Shown here: in pieces, positions 35,101 to 46,140 of the stretch
How positions within the stretch are numbered: position 1 is the first letter of the stretch
How the letters are laid out: every line of letters begins with the position of its first letter
Assembly: GCA_001986395.2 (NCBI GenBank)
Contig: MQVO02000005.1
Span: 1,736,001 to 1,800,000, forward strand
DNA: 64,000 nucleotides
Reading direction: 5' to 3'
Source of the DNA: Irpex lacteus
Lineage: Eukaryota; Basidiomycota; Agaricomycetes; Polyporales; Irpicaceae
The notes under the pieces: model-generated
What the model was told of the DNA's origin: nothing
Seen by the model: only the letters and a program-made list of their open reading frames with translations
The model's database searches: none
Translations under genes and position numbers: made by a program

Positions 35101-35390
35101 GCAAGTTCGGGCTCACGAGCCTCTTTGGACGAAAGTCGACGGAGCAGGTTGATCCGCCTTCTGTCGATCCGTTGGACTTTGGGTTTAGGAACTCGCAGGA
35201 CGCAAGGTATATGTCGATGTATGTCAACGAAAATGGCTATGCTAGTCCGATGTCTGCTAGCAGTCATAATCCTGCGTCGAGGATGTCCATGTTCTCCAAG
35301 AAGAATATCGAGGAGCTGGTCGACCAGGATCCGGAGTTCATCGCGTATCGGTATCCCTCCAGTGATCAACGTCTTGATCTCATGCGGTAG
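32170..35390 (+). CDS. large Ser/Pro-rich cytoplasmic protein with CVEC motif, function unknown
   Basis: Three exons (32170-33258, 33318-34042, 34097-35390) join in phase to about 1035 residues. No signal peptide or membrane segment is seen. Residues 1-290 are low-complexity Ser/Pro/Gln. The best-conserved-looking core is EEICVECAMRDQDMADVDV and GIWERESDALYEELCRREE near residue 300. A charged coiled coil follows (VDVKKEEKERKREERRERSR, about 475-500), then long Ser/Pro stretches, and short basic-aromatic blocks (RRSRFFGFKNLSTGFRS, KKRKGLLKFWKLVTGQL, KKRKSKFGLTSLFGRKS). It ends DPEFIAYRYPSSDQRLDLMR. The layout suits a phosphorylated scaffold such as a cell-polarity factor, which is inference only. 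Confidence 0.85.
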
Positions 35391-36173
35391 TGGTACCCTG
35401 TGCCTTTTTCTTCCGCGTCGTCCTTCTTGGGTTTAATCGGTATACGGGGACAACGCAGTCATCACTCCAGGTTTCACAATGACCTGCTATACGGTCTTGT
35501 CCTCACTCATGTCTGCCATCCTCATTCCACGCACAGCTCTCGCACGAATCATACTTCCACGCAATAGTCACTCAATCTCACTCTCTATTCCTCATTCCTC
35601 ATCGCATCATCCCTTACAGTTTTCTTTTCTTCAGCTAGTTGACTCCATCCTACTTCACTTTCGTATAACGGCTTTACATCTTGCGCTCATTCTCATTCTC
35701 TTCGCACTACTCGGACTACATTCAACCTTGGCTAATATCCTGCTGTACATCTCGGTTGACAGGGCCGCATTCTCCTTCAATGCCATCCGCACAGGAATTT
35801 GGAAGCATTTTCTGCATGTTCGAGGGCTTCAATTTAACTTCTGATACGGGCAGACCTTTGTTCAACCTTCAACTTCTAAACCCCTCTGCAACTAGAAGAA
35901 TATGTTTCAGGCAGATGTTGTCCTGCCTCTGAACTTCTACTGTCTTTTCCGCGATTACCACCGGAGGTGCTCTGGGCCTCCAGGGAAGGCGGAAGCCAGA
36001 ATTAGAAGTTGTGAGAAAATGTGGGTCCTCGCTTCTTGATGGAGGAATATATACTAAACATTATCTCGATAGGTATCGGTATCGTTATGATACTACTGTG
36101 CTATAATACAATCATTGTCCGCAGCAAAAGACCCTCCGTGCTTCGACCATAAGAACTGAACAAACATCCAGAA
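35391..36173. other. 3' region of the CVEC protein gene; no gene
   Basis: A pyrimidine-rich plus-strand frame of 121 codons (35479-35844) lies in what is probably 3' UTR. Its hydrophobic translation comes from ct/tt-rich sequence and is not taken as a gene. Confidence 0.45.
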
Positions 36174-36527
36174 TCACGTTAACACGCATCTAGCAGACAG
36201 CACCGTCGCTGCTTCCGGAGACCAAGCCTTAACCAGTTTGTCTCCATCGTGCAAAGCATCCTTGGGCTGCCGAGAAGCCTTCGTCAGCTTGTGCGGCGGA
36301 TGTAGCAGATAGGCAAGCACGGGTTCGTACCTTCCCGCCCTTGACATACCCACGTAGGGCTTCGAGAGCTGTCCGAGTGCGCTCAGAGATGGCATGTCTG
36401 CACAACAGGGAAGGTCGTCGGGCCGAGGATCGACTGCTACGCCTCTGAAGATCCCTCGGTCCCGTAGTGAAGATGCATCGCTTCCGAGGGCGGCGAGGGC
36501 AGTGAAGACGATGAGCGTTTTTCTCAT
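36174..36527 (-). CDS. small secreted protein, function unknown
   Basis: A single-exon frame of 117 residues starts with a good signal peptide (MRKTLIVFTALAALGSDASS). The mature part is short, with a Cys pair (DLPCCADM) and a third Cys near the end (ARCVLT). The same frame is open further upstream on the minus strand, but the signal peptide and the ATG at 36527 mark the more natural start. No family is recognised. Confidence 0.45.
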   Translation of the reverse strand: MRKTLIVFTALAALGSDASSLRDRGIFRGVAVDPRPDDLPCCADMPSLSALGQLSKPYVGMSRAGRYEPVLAYLLHPPHKLTKASRQPKDALHDGDKLVKAWSPEAATVLSARCVLT

Positions 36528-37934
36528 GATGGGTGAGTCTATGTCATCAAGATTGAGTGGGCGTGTGAGCTGACATAAGAAAAGTTTATAGCGCGGATAC
36601 TTACGGTGCAAGGGGAATGTTGTGTGTTCGATTAGGTAGGCTCGAGGGTACTCTTGACTTGGAGGATGATCGTTGATCTGGAAAGTCGACGTGGCTCTTA
36701 TAGGCATGCAGGCTTGGCAAAATATTGCTAATATTACGGTGGCGCAGAAGGACGTTGTGTTGTAGCGTCCCAATCCAGACCCGGTGGCTTTTCGTCGAGC
36801 ATGGGAGAGCCCATTCTCCGAACACTCAACCTATAAAACGCCACGGGCTCCAAATTGTCCACATTCTACATATACAGAGATCTTCTGAGGAAGCTTGAGT
36901 CAAAGAGGCGTCCGCTCGGTCTCCACACACGGACGGGGTAAGTGCTCGGGGCGAGACACACCGCAAGGGGACCGGACGCCACCGTTGGTAGTATCTCTTC
37001 CGCACACGAGGCGCGGATGACAACACCGCTCACACACCCACCCCAGGTCACTCAAACTGGTTGTATTTTCGAAGCCACAGGAAACACGGGTGAGCGTGGT
37101 AGTTGCACAATCATTCCAATTACGGCTTAGTCGAGAACACGAGGCCTCGTTCCCAGCGCATTCTCGAAGTCGCCATCGACTGTTTATGTCTTCCACCATG
37201 CAATCACGTATACCTGACTATTTTGCTTCGGCTTGTCCGACGTCAAAGCGGAGCCAGACTTGGTCATGCTGGCTACCAGGAGTTCAAGAACCTCCAAGGC
37301 CCCGACCCATCTTGGTACAAGTAATATCGCACAAACAGAGGCAATTACCGAGATAAGGCTTCGAGTGAGCTTAACGACGCTAATGATAGGTGACGATCCT
37401 TCTCTCCGGTCTTACATCTGCCCGTTAAGCTTCCGCGCGCTGTTCAACCTGGACCGGGCGCTCTCTGGACCGCGACAAGGATGATGACTTCTCCCCCCAA
37501 GAAGCACATATTCAATGCAAGTTCCTATTCTCGAGGCACATGAACGAGGAAGTAACATGATGCATGGATGACGTTGTGCTCACATGTTCACGCAGAGGAG
37601 TCCACAAGCACCAGAAGCAGTGTACCACGTACAGAACTTGAAGAGTTCAAAACCGCCTGGAGAGCCCGGGGAGCGCGGGACTACTCGAAGGTTAGTTTGG
37701 TCTTGGGACCGGGCTGACAATGCGCGGTCTGTATGGGGGCTAACCAAAGCTCAACCGCGCGCCCGTGTGCATTGCGGATGTTCAAGAAGCTGTTTTCTGA
37801 CTTACTTGTTATGTCGCTCTCTGGCTCCAAAGGATCAGGGATTAGGTGCATCGCGTCCGGTCGGCGTGATTTGCCGAGGTATCACGGTACTACCAGCAGT
37901 GAGGTATCTATATAACTGCCTTCTCACTGAGTCC
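36528..37934. other. no confident gene
   Basis: A plus-strand frame ending at 37324 reads GARLGHAGYQEFKNLQGPDP before its stop and may be the tail of an unknown gene, but no upstream exon chain could be built. Other frames look like chance. The right end holds the TATA element (ctatataact at about 37908) of the next gene. Confidence 0.35.
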
Positions 37935-38563
37935 ATGCTCAAGATTGCCCTCGCACAGGCACCCCTCACACACCTTGTCTCAGATACGCCACTCGCCGCT
38001 GCCAGTACTATATCTCCATCCTCACGCCTTGTCACTGGCACCGAAAATACACAGCAGTTTTGGTATATCTTCTGGCATATCGTAAGCTCTTATTTGTTTT
38101 GAACTATCATACTGTAAACGCTGACGTTAGTATCGTTTCAATGTAGATGTTCCGAGCTACCGCACCCAATGCTATTCTGTGCATTCTGATCATCACTCTC
38201 CTTCTCCTGTGCGATTTCTCAGCCTCCAGCGCAGTGTCCTCACCACACCACACACCAGTGGACACCACCGAAGTACGTACAATACATCTGATGTTCGGGA
38301 ACCAATGTCTCTCTAAACACCTGTTTTTCATTATGAACTGACGAGACGCATCTGGGTTCCTCCAGACCACTACCAAACCCCCTTCTTCGCCTGCACACGA
38401 CAAAGACACTCCGCTGGATGACAGTACTACGAGCTTTAGCTGGCCGAATTTCAAAGTTCAAACAGCACATAGCCTAGGCGCAGGGTGCTTGTATTCTATG
38501 AGAATGTGGCGATCACGACGTGCTGCCTCGCTTGTACAGTCGCAATATCATATGCCATATTGA
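37935..38563 (+). CDS. hypothetical single-pass membrane protein
   Basis: Three exons, all phase 0 (37935-38081, 38147-38272, 38366-38563), give about 156 residues. The first exon (MLKIALAQAPLTHLVSD ... YIFWHI) leads into a strong hydrophobic segment near residues 57-73 (NAILCILIITLLLLC), then a Ser/Thr/Pro stretch (TTTKPPSSPAHDKDTPLDD) and a C-terminal part ending SQYHMPY. A TATA-like element lies about 25 bases before the ATG. If translation began at the ATG at 38147 the product would be a secreted protein with that segment as its signal peptide. Family unknown. Confidence 0.45.
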
Positions 38564-39756
38564 CTGCACTCGGTCCCGTTTGTTCAACATGACATATGTG
38601 GCAGTATTTGACGGATTCTGGTGGGTGTCCCTACAATCTACAAATACATGAGTTACTGAGGCTGATTCCGAGGAGATTATCTATTGACTATCGGGAATGA
38701 CACCGAGTCAGGCCTAGTCAGGTACAGCAAGACGTTGTTATATGGGCGTCTTTCAGAGGCTTTGTGGCGACAACAGTGATCGAGATCATAACTTCCCGAT
38801 GCGGCGTGAGTGCCTGAGAATGCCGGCTGCCAGTGACATCGGCAGCCTCAGGCTCGTTTCAAATTGAACCACCACGTAGGAAACTCGGATAGTATTCAAC
38901 AAAGGTTGATAATCACGAATTGACTCGCTCATAGAGCTCTTCGAGAGCATCTTGGACAGATCAAAAGATATAGTGCACACTGGCATTCACATTCGGTTCT
39001 TTCATTTACGCCATCCGAGGATTTCCACAGCTTGTCACCGTGACTTAGACTCCGTTTTCCGTCTGGGGGCCAATGAAAGATCTCCCGTCGCCTTTCCTGT
39101 CGAATTCTGAGCGCAGCACATACGTAGCTCTCAGGGCTTCTTGGCCGAGCAGGTACGTCTTCGTTCCTGACCGTCGTTTGCTCCACCTCTTTAGGATCCG
39201 CGACGGCAAGTCCTGATTTGCGTTATTTCCGCATGTGGACTCCACGCAAGGTTCGACTTTCCATGCGCTACGCCGATTGTTCCCGCGAGAGTGCAGTGCA
39301 CGGAATGATCAGACCCTTTGATTTGCTAGGTAAGTGGTCCTCCGTCTTGAACGTTGCACGTAAAACACTACTACTATTAAAATACACTCATTCATGTCAG
39401 GGGCACAAATTCCGAGGTATAAGCTGCTATGAATAGCACTGGAGAATGACCAACGGGCGAGCGTCGTGGCTCATGGCTCCAACAGTACACTCCTCGGAGG
39501 TCATTTGACCGTCGGATAGTCCCAACCAGGTAGCTCGACTTATGCTTGTCCCGCGATCCTTGAGGGCTATCGGAGACAAACCCAGCACGGAAGATACGAA
39601 TCTGCTTCCAGGCCCCAAGTTTTTCTTGTACGATGCTGTACTCTCTTGGCTGCTTGCAAACGGTATAAATTGCCCGCCAACTGCCAGTCAAAAAACTCTC
39701 AGCACCGTACTCTCCCACTCACTCACTCACTCACTCTATCACCTCATCTGTCCACC
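38564..39756. other. no confident gene
   Basis: A minus-strand frame at 38929-39186 (MEQTTVRNEDVPARPRSPES...) is protein-like but short and unrecognised. The right end holds the promoter of the next gene: gtataaat at 39663 and a TCAC microsatellite just before the ATG. Confidence 0.35.
39716..39735. repeat. (CACT)n microsatellite
   Basis: Five perfect CACT units lie in the 5' leader of the gene starting at 39757. Confidence 0.85.
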
Positions 39757-40160
39757 ATGTTCGGCTCTCGCATCTACCTCGTCGCCTTGGCCTGCATTGT
39801 CTCTATGGTGTCGGCCGGCCCCGTGCTCGAGGCTCGTCGCAATGTTACCGTGCCACAGCGAAACTCGACGACCGGAGCCAGAGTCAACTCTACGTCGTCC
39901 GCCAACAACACCAGGACAGGTCTGAATGTGACGATTAACAATCAAAGTGAGTCGCATCAATTTCTGCATATCTTCGTATATTAATATCTATGCCATCGTA
40001 GCAATCACTGGTACGAACGGAGGTCAAGCTGCTTGCGACCGCGGTGTGTCACAGTGGTGCACTCGGGAAGATGGTGAGTAGGCAGATCCCTTGCAGCTCT
40101 GTCGTACTTGTGACTGAACAAAATGTCGTAGTTGTCAAGGTCGATGATCATTTTGAGTAG
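39757..40160 (+). CDS. small secreted Asn/Thr-rich protein
   Basis: Exons 39757-39946, 40002-40073 and 40132-40160 join in phase to 96 residues. A signal peptide (MFGSRIYLVALACIVSMVSA) is followed by a possible cleavage at EARR. The mature region is rich in N-glycosylation sequons (NVT, NST, NST, NNT, NVT, NQT within about 45 residues), then has two cysteines (ACDRGVSQWC) and an acidic tail (VDDHFE). TATA is 94 bases upstream. No family is recognised; it fits a small secreted effector-like or cell-wall protein. Confidence 0.7.
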
Positions 40161-40487
40161 ACTGGATCGTACGCTTGTTCAACTCCGTCGGAAGGATAGT
40201 TATATCACTATATAAATGTATATTTGGCTTGTGTTTTTGGACCTCGCATGCATCCCAATTTGACCAATGTATACTGCTCTTGGAACAGTATTGCGCTCAC
40301 CGTTTCTCCACGCATATCTCCCAGGGTTTTTATGACATCAAACTTTAGATTACGAGTGAGGAGAAACAAATAGTACATATTATAGGCGGATAAATTGGGC
40401 CTGCACATAGCCATGCCATGTATTCCCGGAGAACGGAGCGGGTGGGTATATAGTCGTAAACGTCTTCAATGGTAGCACGATGACGCC
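40161..40487. other. convergent 3' ends, no gene
   Basis: Short intergenic stretch with nothing coding. Confidence 0.5.
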
Positions 40488-40821
40488 CTAATATGTCGTT
40501 GCCCCTCTCCCTCCAAATCTATATCTGTGTGTTCCTGTTCTCCTCGTACGTCCGCCGAAGCAGTTGCAGCAAAGGATGTCGAAGATGATGTCGAAAATCG
40601 TGACAATAATCTAGAGGTCCAGTCAGATACCGAGACAGGCGACACAGTTGGCTAAGTGACAACGTACCGTAACGATTACTGAAACGATGATCATGATGAT
40701 ACTGGCGATAGCTGAGACGACTGCATTGATAGCAGCACCGATTGCAGAGAATATTGCGCCCTGAGAATAGTTGAGTCAGAGGCGGCAATGGGTGTGTGTG
40801 GATTCATGGCTGGCTTACCAT
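40488..40821 (-). CDS. short hydrophobic protein of the GAIFSAIGAAINA fungal family
   Basis: The coding part has three exons: the ATG alone (40819-40821, immediately followed by gtaagc), 40668-40760 and 40488-40610. The 72-residue product reads MGAIFSAIGAAINAVVSAIA, then an Ile/Val-rich stretch, FDILCCNCFGG and a basic RTRRTGTHRYR tail. From memory this is a recurrent fungal family of unknown function with the same N-terminus and CC-C-F-x-G-R-x-R-R-T motif. The hydrophobic stretch may form one or two membrane helices. The start is fixed by the family motif: without the ATG-only exon the first residue would be missing. Confidence 0.85.
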
Positions 40822-40924
40822 GGTCACTAGTCGAGTTTGGTATGAAGTGAGTGTCGTGAACTTTGAGATGAGAGAGATGTGTGTGAGTGAGGGTTTCTGC
40901 CGTCAAACAAGATTAGGCCCGCCT

Positions 40925-40931
40925 TTTATAA
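40925..40931 (-). promoter_or_regulatory. TATA box of the short hydrophobic protein gene
   Basis: tataaaa on the minus strand, about 105 bases before the ATG at 40821. Confidence 0.55.
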
Positions 40932-41920
40932 GCGCGAAGAAAGAGGATAACTCCACCCAGTTAATGAACACATGAGGAAGATGTGATGTCATAGGCGCTG
41001 AAACACCTCTAAGCTCCGGTGCAGCATAAGAGTCTTCCTCTTCCCCGCCATCCTCAGGTGGCCCCCTTTCGCCGCAGGACGACCACCGAGTGCCACCAAT
41101 GTCCCGTGACGTCATCGTGAGAGCTAACCCTAACCCGGGATTTTGCCTTCCAGGGATTGGCTGATATCCGCGTATGGGCATGCAGTTTACACCATCTACG
41201 GTGTAGGTTTGACAACAGTGGACATGCTGCAGTCAGCTGAGCCTCTTATGTTGAGTCCGTTTACTTCTAGGGTGGCCACATTTCCGGATCTCTCACGTAT
41301 ATGCAGTACATGAATGATAGTCTATGGGCCTGGACTCATTCCTATGAATGTACTTCTGTGATATCATGGAAATAAATACGGCATGGGCATGAGCTTTATC
41401 AGATATAAATGCATCATAAAGCTCGAGGACACTCACCCGGTCGATTGTCGACTTTCAAAGTCGGAGTATATTGAGTTCGACTAAGTATACAGCCTCAACA
41501 GTCTGCTAACAGTCGCGCCCAACGCACACATCATAGCCAACAATTTACACGCACGGTATGTTCCTGTAGAGCTCATGTATCGTCGTAGCAACTCCAATGA
41601 CGCCGATCCTTCTCATCCATTCTCAGGCCAGCCGCATCTTGATCTGTCACGCTCGACGGATGTTCTAGTATACCCTATCCATATGAGGAATTAAAGTTCA
41701 GGTCGTCCTAATCTATTACTACCAAGAGCGAGCCGCCCGTCAAGCCCTCTGTTGGCTGCGATAGACATGCGTTACAGCCGATGAACCGGGGAATGCGCAT
41801 TTAATGCTCTTTAAGATGCTCGTTGCCTAAAGTCCTCCTCTCGTTTTTGCTTTTCCCTGTCTTTTGTTTTCTTTCCTTTCTTCTGCAGGTTCAGCTTATT
41901 CGGAGCAGTGCTCTAGAAAT
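40932..41920. other. intergenic, upstream of the CHAT gene
   Basis: No coding frame is supported. A ct-rich tract just before 41890 ends in ctgcag, which could be an intron acceptor in the 5' leader of the CHAT gene. Confidence 0.4.
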
Positions 41921-44900
41921 ATGTCGGCGACGCTGGGCGGCCAGGCTCGATGCCTTGTCAACGTCAACATTACTAGAGATCATAGTAAAGGGCATGGCAG
42001 TGCCGCTCTTTTACGCACTGGAACATCTGTGGAGGTCCGTGAAGGTAAGCATCTGGTCTTTGTTGTCGATCTCTACAACTCTGTCGGACGCACAAGGGTA
42101 ACTTACTGATCGTTTGTGTGTACAGTACATGCTCAAACCCCGGTATGCTTGGCCTCGCTCGGTATTCCCTACGAGGTTCAGGCTGAAGACAGCCGAGATA
42201 AAGCTAGTGGAGCGACACTGCTGCTTCAAGTCACCGCCCCCTCCGATGACTGTACGAGGCCGATAGACAAGATTGAAGTCACACTGGCAAAAGCTCGCTC
42301 AGACGCGGACGAAGACCTATTCTTTATGCAAACGAACGGTCAGTATCCCTCGCCTCTCCAGTTCTTACCTCCACTCATTCCCTCCCGTAACAGTTCCGGA
42401 ATTGAGGGGCGTTGCCTGGAGAAAGCTAATCAACCAACTGCGAGCCCAATACGCGTCTTCCACTGCGTTGGCGCCGCCAGACGATTCCGAACCAGAGCAC
42501 CTAAATCCTTACTTCATTTGCAAGTGGTTGGCACGGGGTGCTCAATCTCACACTATCACACTACCCGATACTCTTGTCACTCCTTCATTCCTCCATCATT
42601 CACCAGCCGCCGACACGCTTTCAGAACTCCTCAATAAACATTCTCCTCGGCGCTGCCAGGTTCAGCTTACGATATCGGCTCCGGCAGACTATTCGCACTT
42701 CGACTTCGTGGACTTGACGCTTACTCTAGGGCAAGAACTCACAACGCAGTTCGCACGAAGCAAAGACCTGCTGGACCTGGACTCGGCATGCTTTTTTCAA
42801 TGGCTTGCCGTCACTGCTTCCCCGGAACTACATGACCCCACATCCCAGATCGCTGTTGCCCTCGAGTTTATGGAGATGCTGGAGGAGTGGTATCGTCACA
42901 CTCGGATCTACGACGTCCTCTTCGATGGGATAGAACTTCTGGAGTCCATGATGGCTTTGGCCTCTGCAATGAGCTCCGACGATCTACTCAATGATAGGCT
43001 CACCAACAGTTACGCCTCCATGCTCATGGCTGGCCTTTGTCCTACCTACGTGCCCGACCCTCGCTTTGAAGCTGCCTTGACTCGATTTGAAGCGCGCATG
43101 GTGTCGCATCCCAGCCAGCATCCCAGGGTGTTGAACAATTTCGGTTACTTCTTCCGTAAAGCCTCGGAAAAGATGATCAGGTCGGACAAATTGGATATCT
43201 CGATCTCTTCGTTGCGAAAATCACGCGATCTCCTCCCATTGGATGATGGGCTACGTGTTGAGGTATTGCAAAACCTCGTAATCAGCTTGTATGCTCGCCA
43301 CAGAACGAACCGTAATCTTGAGGATCTGGAGTTCGCACTACTGTGTTTCCGCGAGGCGAAGGGGCTACAGGAACGTGGAATTGGATGCATACCCAGATGG
43401 AAGCTTCTCCTGGAATTTGCCAAGGCTGCGCAGGACGTGGATTTGGAGGAAACAGTGCGAGCTTTGAGGGAAAGTTACCAGCTATGCCCCCTTGACGATC
43501 CCTCCCGGTACAGCGTCCTCGCCTATCTCGCGGACGCGTTGTTCAAGCAATACCATCGTCGCAAGTGTATCAGCAACTTGGATAAAGCAATGGCCTATGT
43601 GAAGACTGCGTTGGAACTTGCACCTTCCGGCCAGCTCGCTGTTCGGGCGTATCTTCTTCTCCGACTTGCCTCCATCCTCTCTCAGAAAACGCTCGACGCA
43701 GAGGCGCCTTGCGATGAAGAGTTCGACGAGGCCATTCGGATAGCCCAAGAGTCACTAGATATCTACGGAAGAGACGAGCGACGCTATCTTGCACTGCAAG
43801 TGCTCGGTGTTGCCCATGTCCGTCGCTACCTCTGGCGTAAGGACGTTGAGGATGCCCTTGCCGCTCATCAATGCCTCTCCGATGCTCTCGCAGCAGCTGA
43901 CGCCGGTATCCCATCCACGCACCGTGCGGAATACCTTGCGTCGCTGGCGGAAATTCACTTATTCCCTGATACTCCACTGTACGACATCATGAGAGCATGC
44001 CAATACTCTCGGATGTGCCTCGACGACCCGCACACTGATGCCGTTAATAAGTTGACGTACATGGGAGTGGCCTTTCATCCGAGCCGTGTCGGCGAGCACT
44101 TCTCCTCCTCTTCTTCCGAAACACACTCTGCCATAGCGGACTTATTCTTGAGGGCCGTCGATCTTCTTCCAGAAATCGCGCATCTTGGCATGGATATCAA
44201 ATCCAGTCTCGACGTACTTCGCGGATGGGAAAGCCTTCCTATCGTCACCTCCCATCTCTGCTCTCGGTCGAAGCGATATCACGACGCGGTCTTGACCATT
44301 GAGAAGGGCAGGGCGATATTCTGGGCTCAGGCATTGAAGTTACGGTTCAGGGCTAACGACAGTGTCTCTCATGAACTTCGCGAACAGCTCAGCCAGCTTG
44401 CTCGACAGCTCGAGCACAACCGACACCTTCCGAAGCGACGGAGTTCCATGCCTATCAGGGATTCGGTGCAGGGTCGACGCCTCGGACAGCAGTATGAGTC
44501 CGTGTTGCAGCAAGTCAGAGAGCTTCCCGGAAACGAAGCTTTTGCGGCACTCTCGAAGGAGGAGCTCATGCGAATCGGAGAGCAGGGCCCCGTGGTAGTT
44601 CTCACTGCTCACGAGCGGGTGTGTACGGCCTACATCTTCACTCATGACGACGGAGAAAACGGCGCCCGCCTCATAGTGCACACCCTAGCAGAGGTCAGCT
44701 CGCAAAAGCTCGGGGAATACGCGTCCAGGATGACAGAGACGAACCTGAGAACTCGTAATGGCCCTACCCGTGATATGGAGCTTGAGTCGCCCATAGAAAG
44801 CCCTATATCTCCATCCGGCACAAGTTTTAGTTTCAACATAGCGAAAGCAATGGACAGAGCTGTCAGAATGAAACGACCGCGGCGGCAGAGGACCTTCAAA

Positions 44901-45899
44901 GACGATGTACTCCGGCCGCTATTCTACGAGGTTGTAAAGCCCATACTAATTGCCCTCCGCTTGAAGGTACGCAATTTCCTCTGGTCTGACACCAGTTTTT
45001 CTGACCTTGAACATTTAGCCATCTTCAGGGCGAAGCCGGCCACGATTATGGTGGTGTCCTACGGGAGTATTCACCTCTCTGCCTATTCACGCTGCTGGCG
45101 ATTATTTTCCCGGCGGAGAATGCTGTTCAGATTATGTAGTGTCGTCGTACACGCCAACTTGCACATCACTTCTGACGGCTCGCAAGGCTTTCTCCCCCAT
45201 CAAGCTCAAAGATGCGAAAGTGTTGCTGGCTGCCGTGCCTCATCCATTCAACGGTAGAACGCTCACAGGCACTGTGACTGAGCTGAAACAAATATCTGAT
45301 ATCATCCCAAGAGACCAATATATCCCATTACCCGATTCCGACAATCCTATGATTAGCTCCGAGGCTGGGATAACGTCTACAACGATTTTGGACAAATTGC
45401 CTGAGGCTTCCATACTGCATCTGGCCAGTCACGGTGTACAAGATTATCAAAGCCCCCTCGATAGTGGCTTTATCTTGCGGGATACCAAGTTGACGATATC
45501 ACAGTTGATGCCTCTCCCGTTACCCCATGCATTCCTTGCCTTCCTCAGCGCATGTGAAACGGCCAAAGGCGACCGAGAACAAACCGACCAAGCCATTCAC
45601 TTGGCATCCACTATGCTTTTCGCTGGCTTCAAGAGCGTGGTAGGCACGTTGTGGTAAGTACAACAGTAGCGTTTATTCCCGTCAGCATTGATTGTTGAAT
45701 ATTTGCCTGTAACAGGACTATGTCTGATTCCGATGGTCCTTTCGTAGCGAGCTACCTCTACGAGGAGCTGTTCAAGGGCGGACAAGATTATCTTGATCCA
45801 GACGTTGTTCCGTACGCGTTAGATGAAGTCGTTCGACGACTTCGTGGGAAAAATGCGTCTTCCACTCGTTGGGCCACTTTCGTTCATCTCGGGATGTGA
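41921..45899 (+). CDS. TPR protein with C-terminal CHAT (caspase-like) domain
   Basis: Five exons (41921-42044, 42126-42338, 42394-44966, 45019-45653, 45716-45899) join in phase to about 1242 residues. The N-terminal 200 residues contain two beta-rich stretches (CLVNVNITRDHSKGHG; CQVQLTISAPADYSHFDFVD). Residues about 300-700 are tetratricopeptide-like helices (RVLNNFGYFFRKASE; YSVLAYLADALFKQYHRRK; AYLLLRLASILSQK). The C-terminal 400 residues are a CHAT domain with the caspase-type pair: His1108 in ILHLASHG and Cys1149 in FLSACETAKGD, plus WWCPTGVFTSLPIHAAG and VVGTLW. CHAT proteases are separase/caspase relatives. This one is probably a cytosolic cysteine protease with a TPR sensor or scaffold; its substrate is unknown. 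Confidence 0.92.
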
Positions 45900-46140
45900 A
45901 ATTTTACAAGCTTCTGCGCCGCCTGGCAATCTGAAGACGAGATCACAGTTGTATATCAGAAAGCTAGCCACTATCTATATCCGTATAATACTAGCCAGAA
46001 ACGTTACATGTACATATTAATACCGCTAATGCTCGTAATATACGAATGCGAAACGCTAAAGGCACATATAGTGACAGATATATCGAAGTGGATGAAAGTC
46101 ATCCATAGGGAACAATAATAGATAGTAGTGATAATGCTAC

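Noticed and set aside
35479..35844. 121-codon hydrophobic plus-strand frame
   Set aside because: It comes from pyrimidine-rich sequence directly after the CVEC protein stop and has no promoter or family match; probably 3' UTR.
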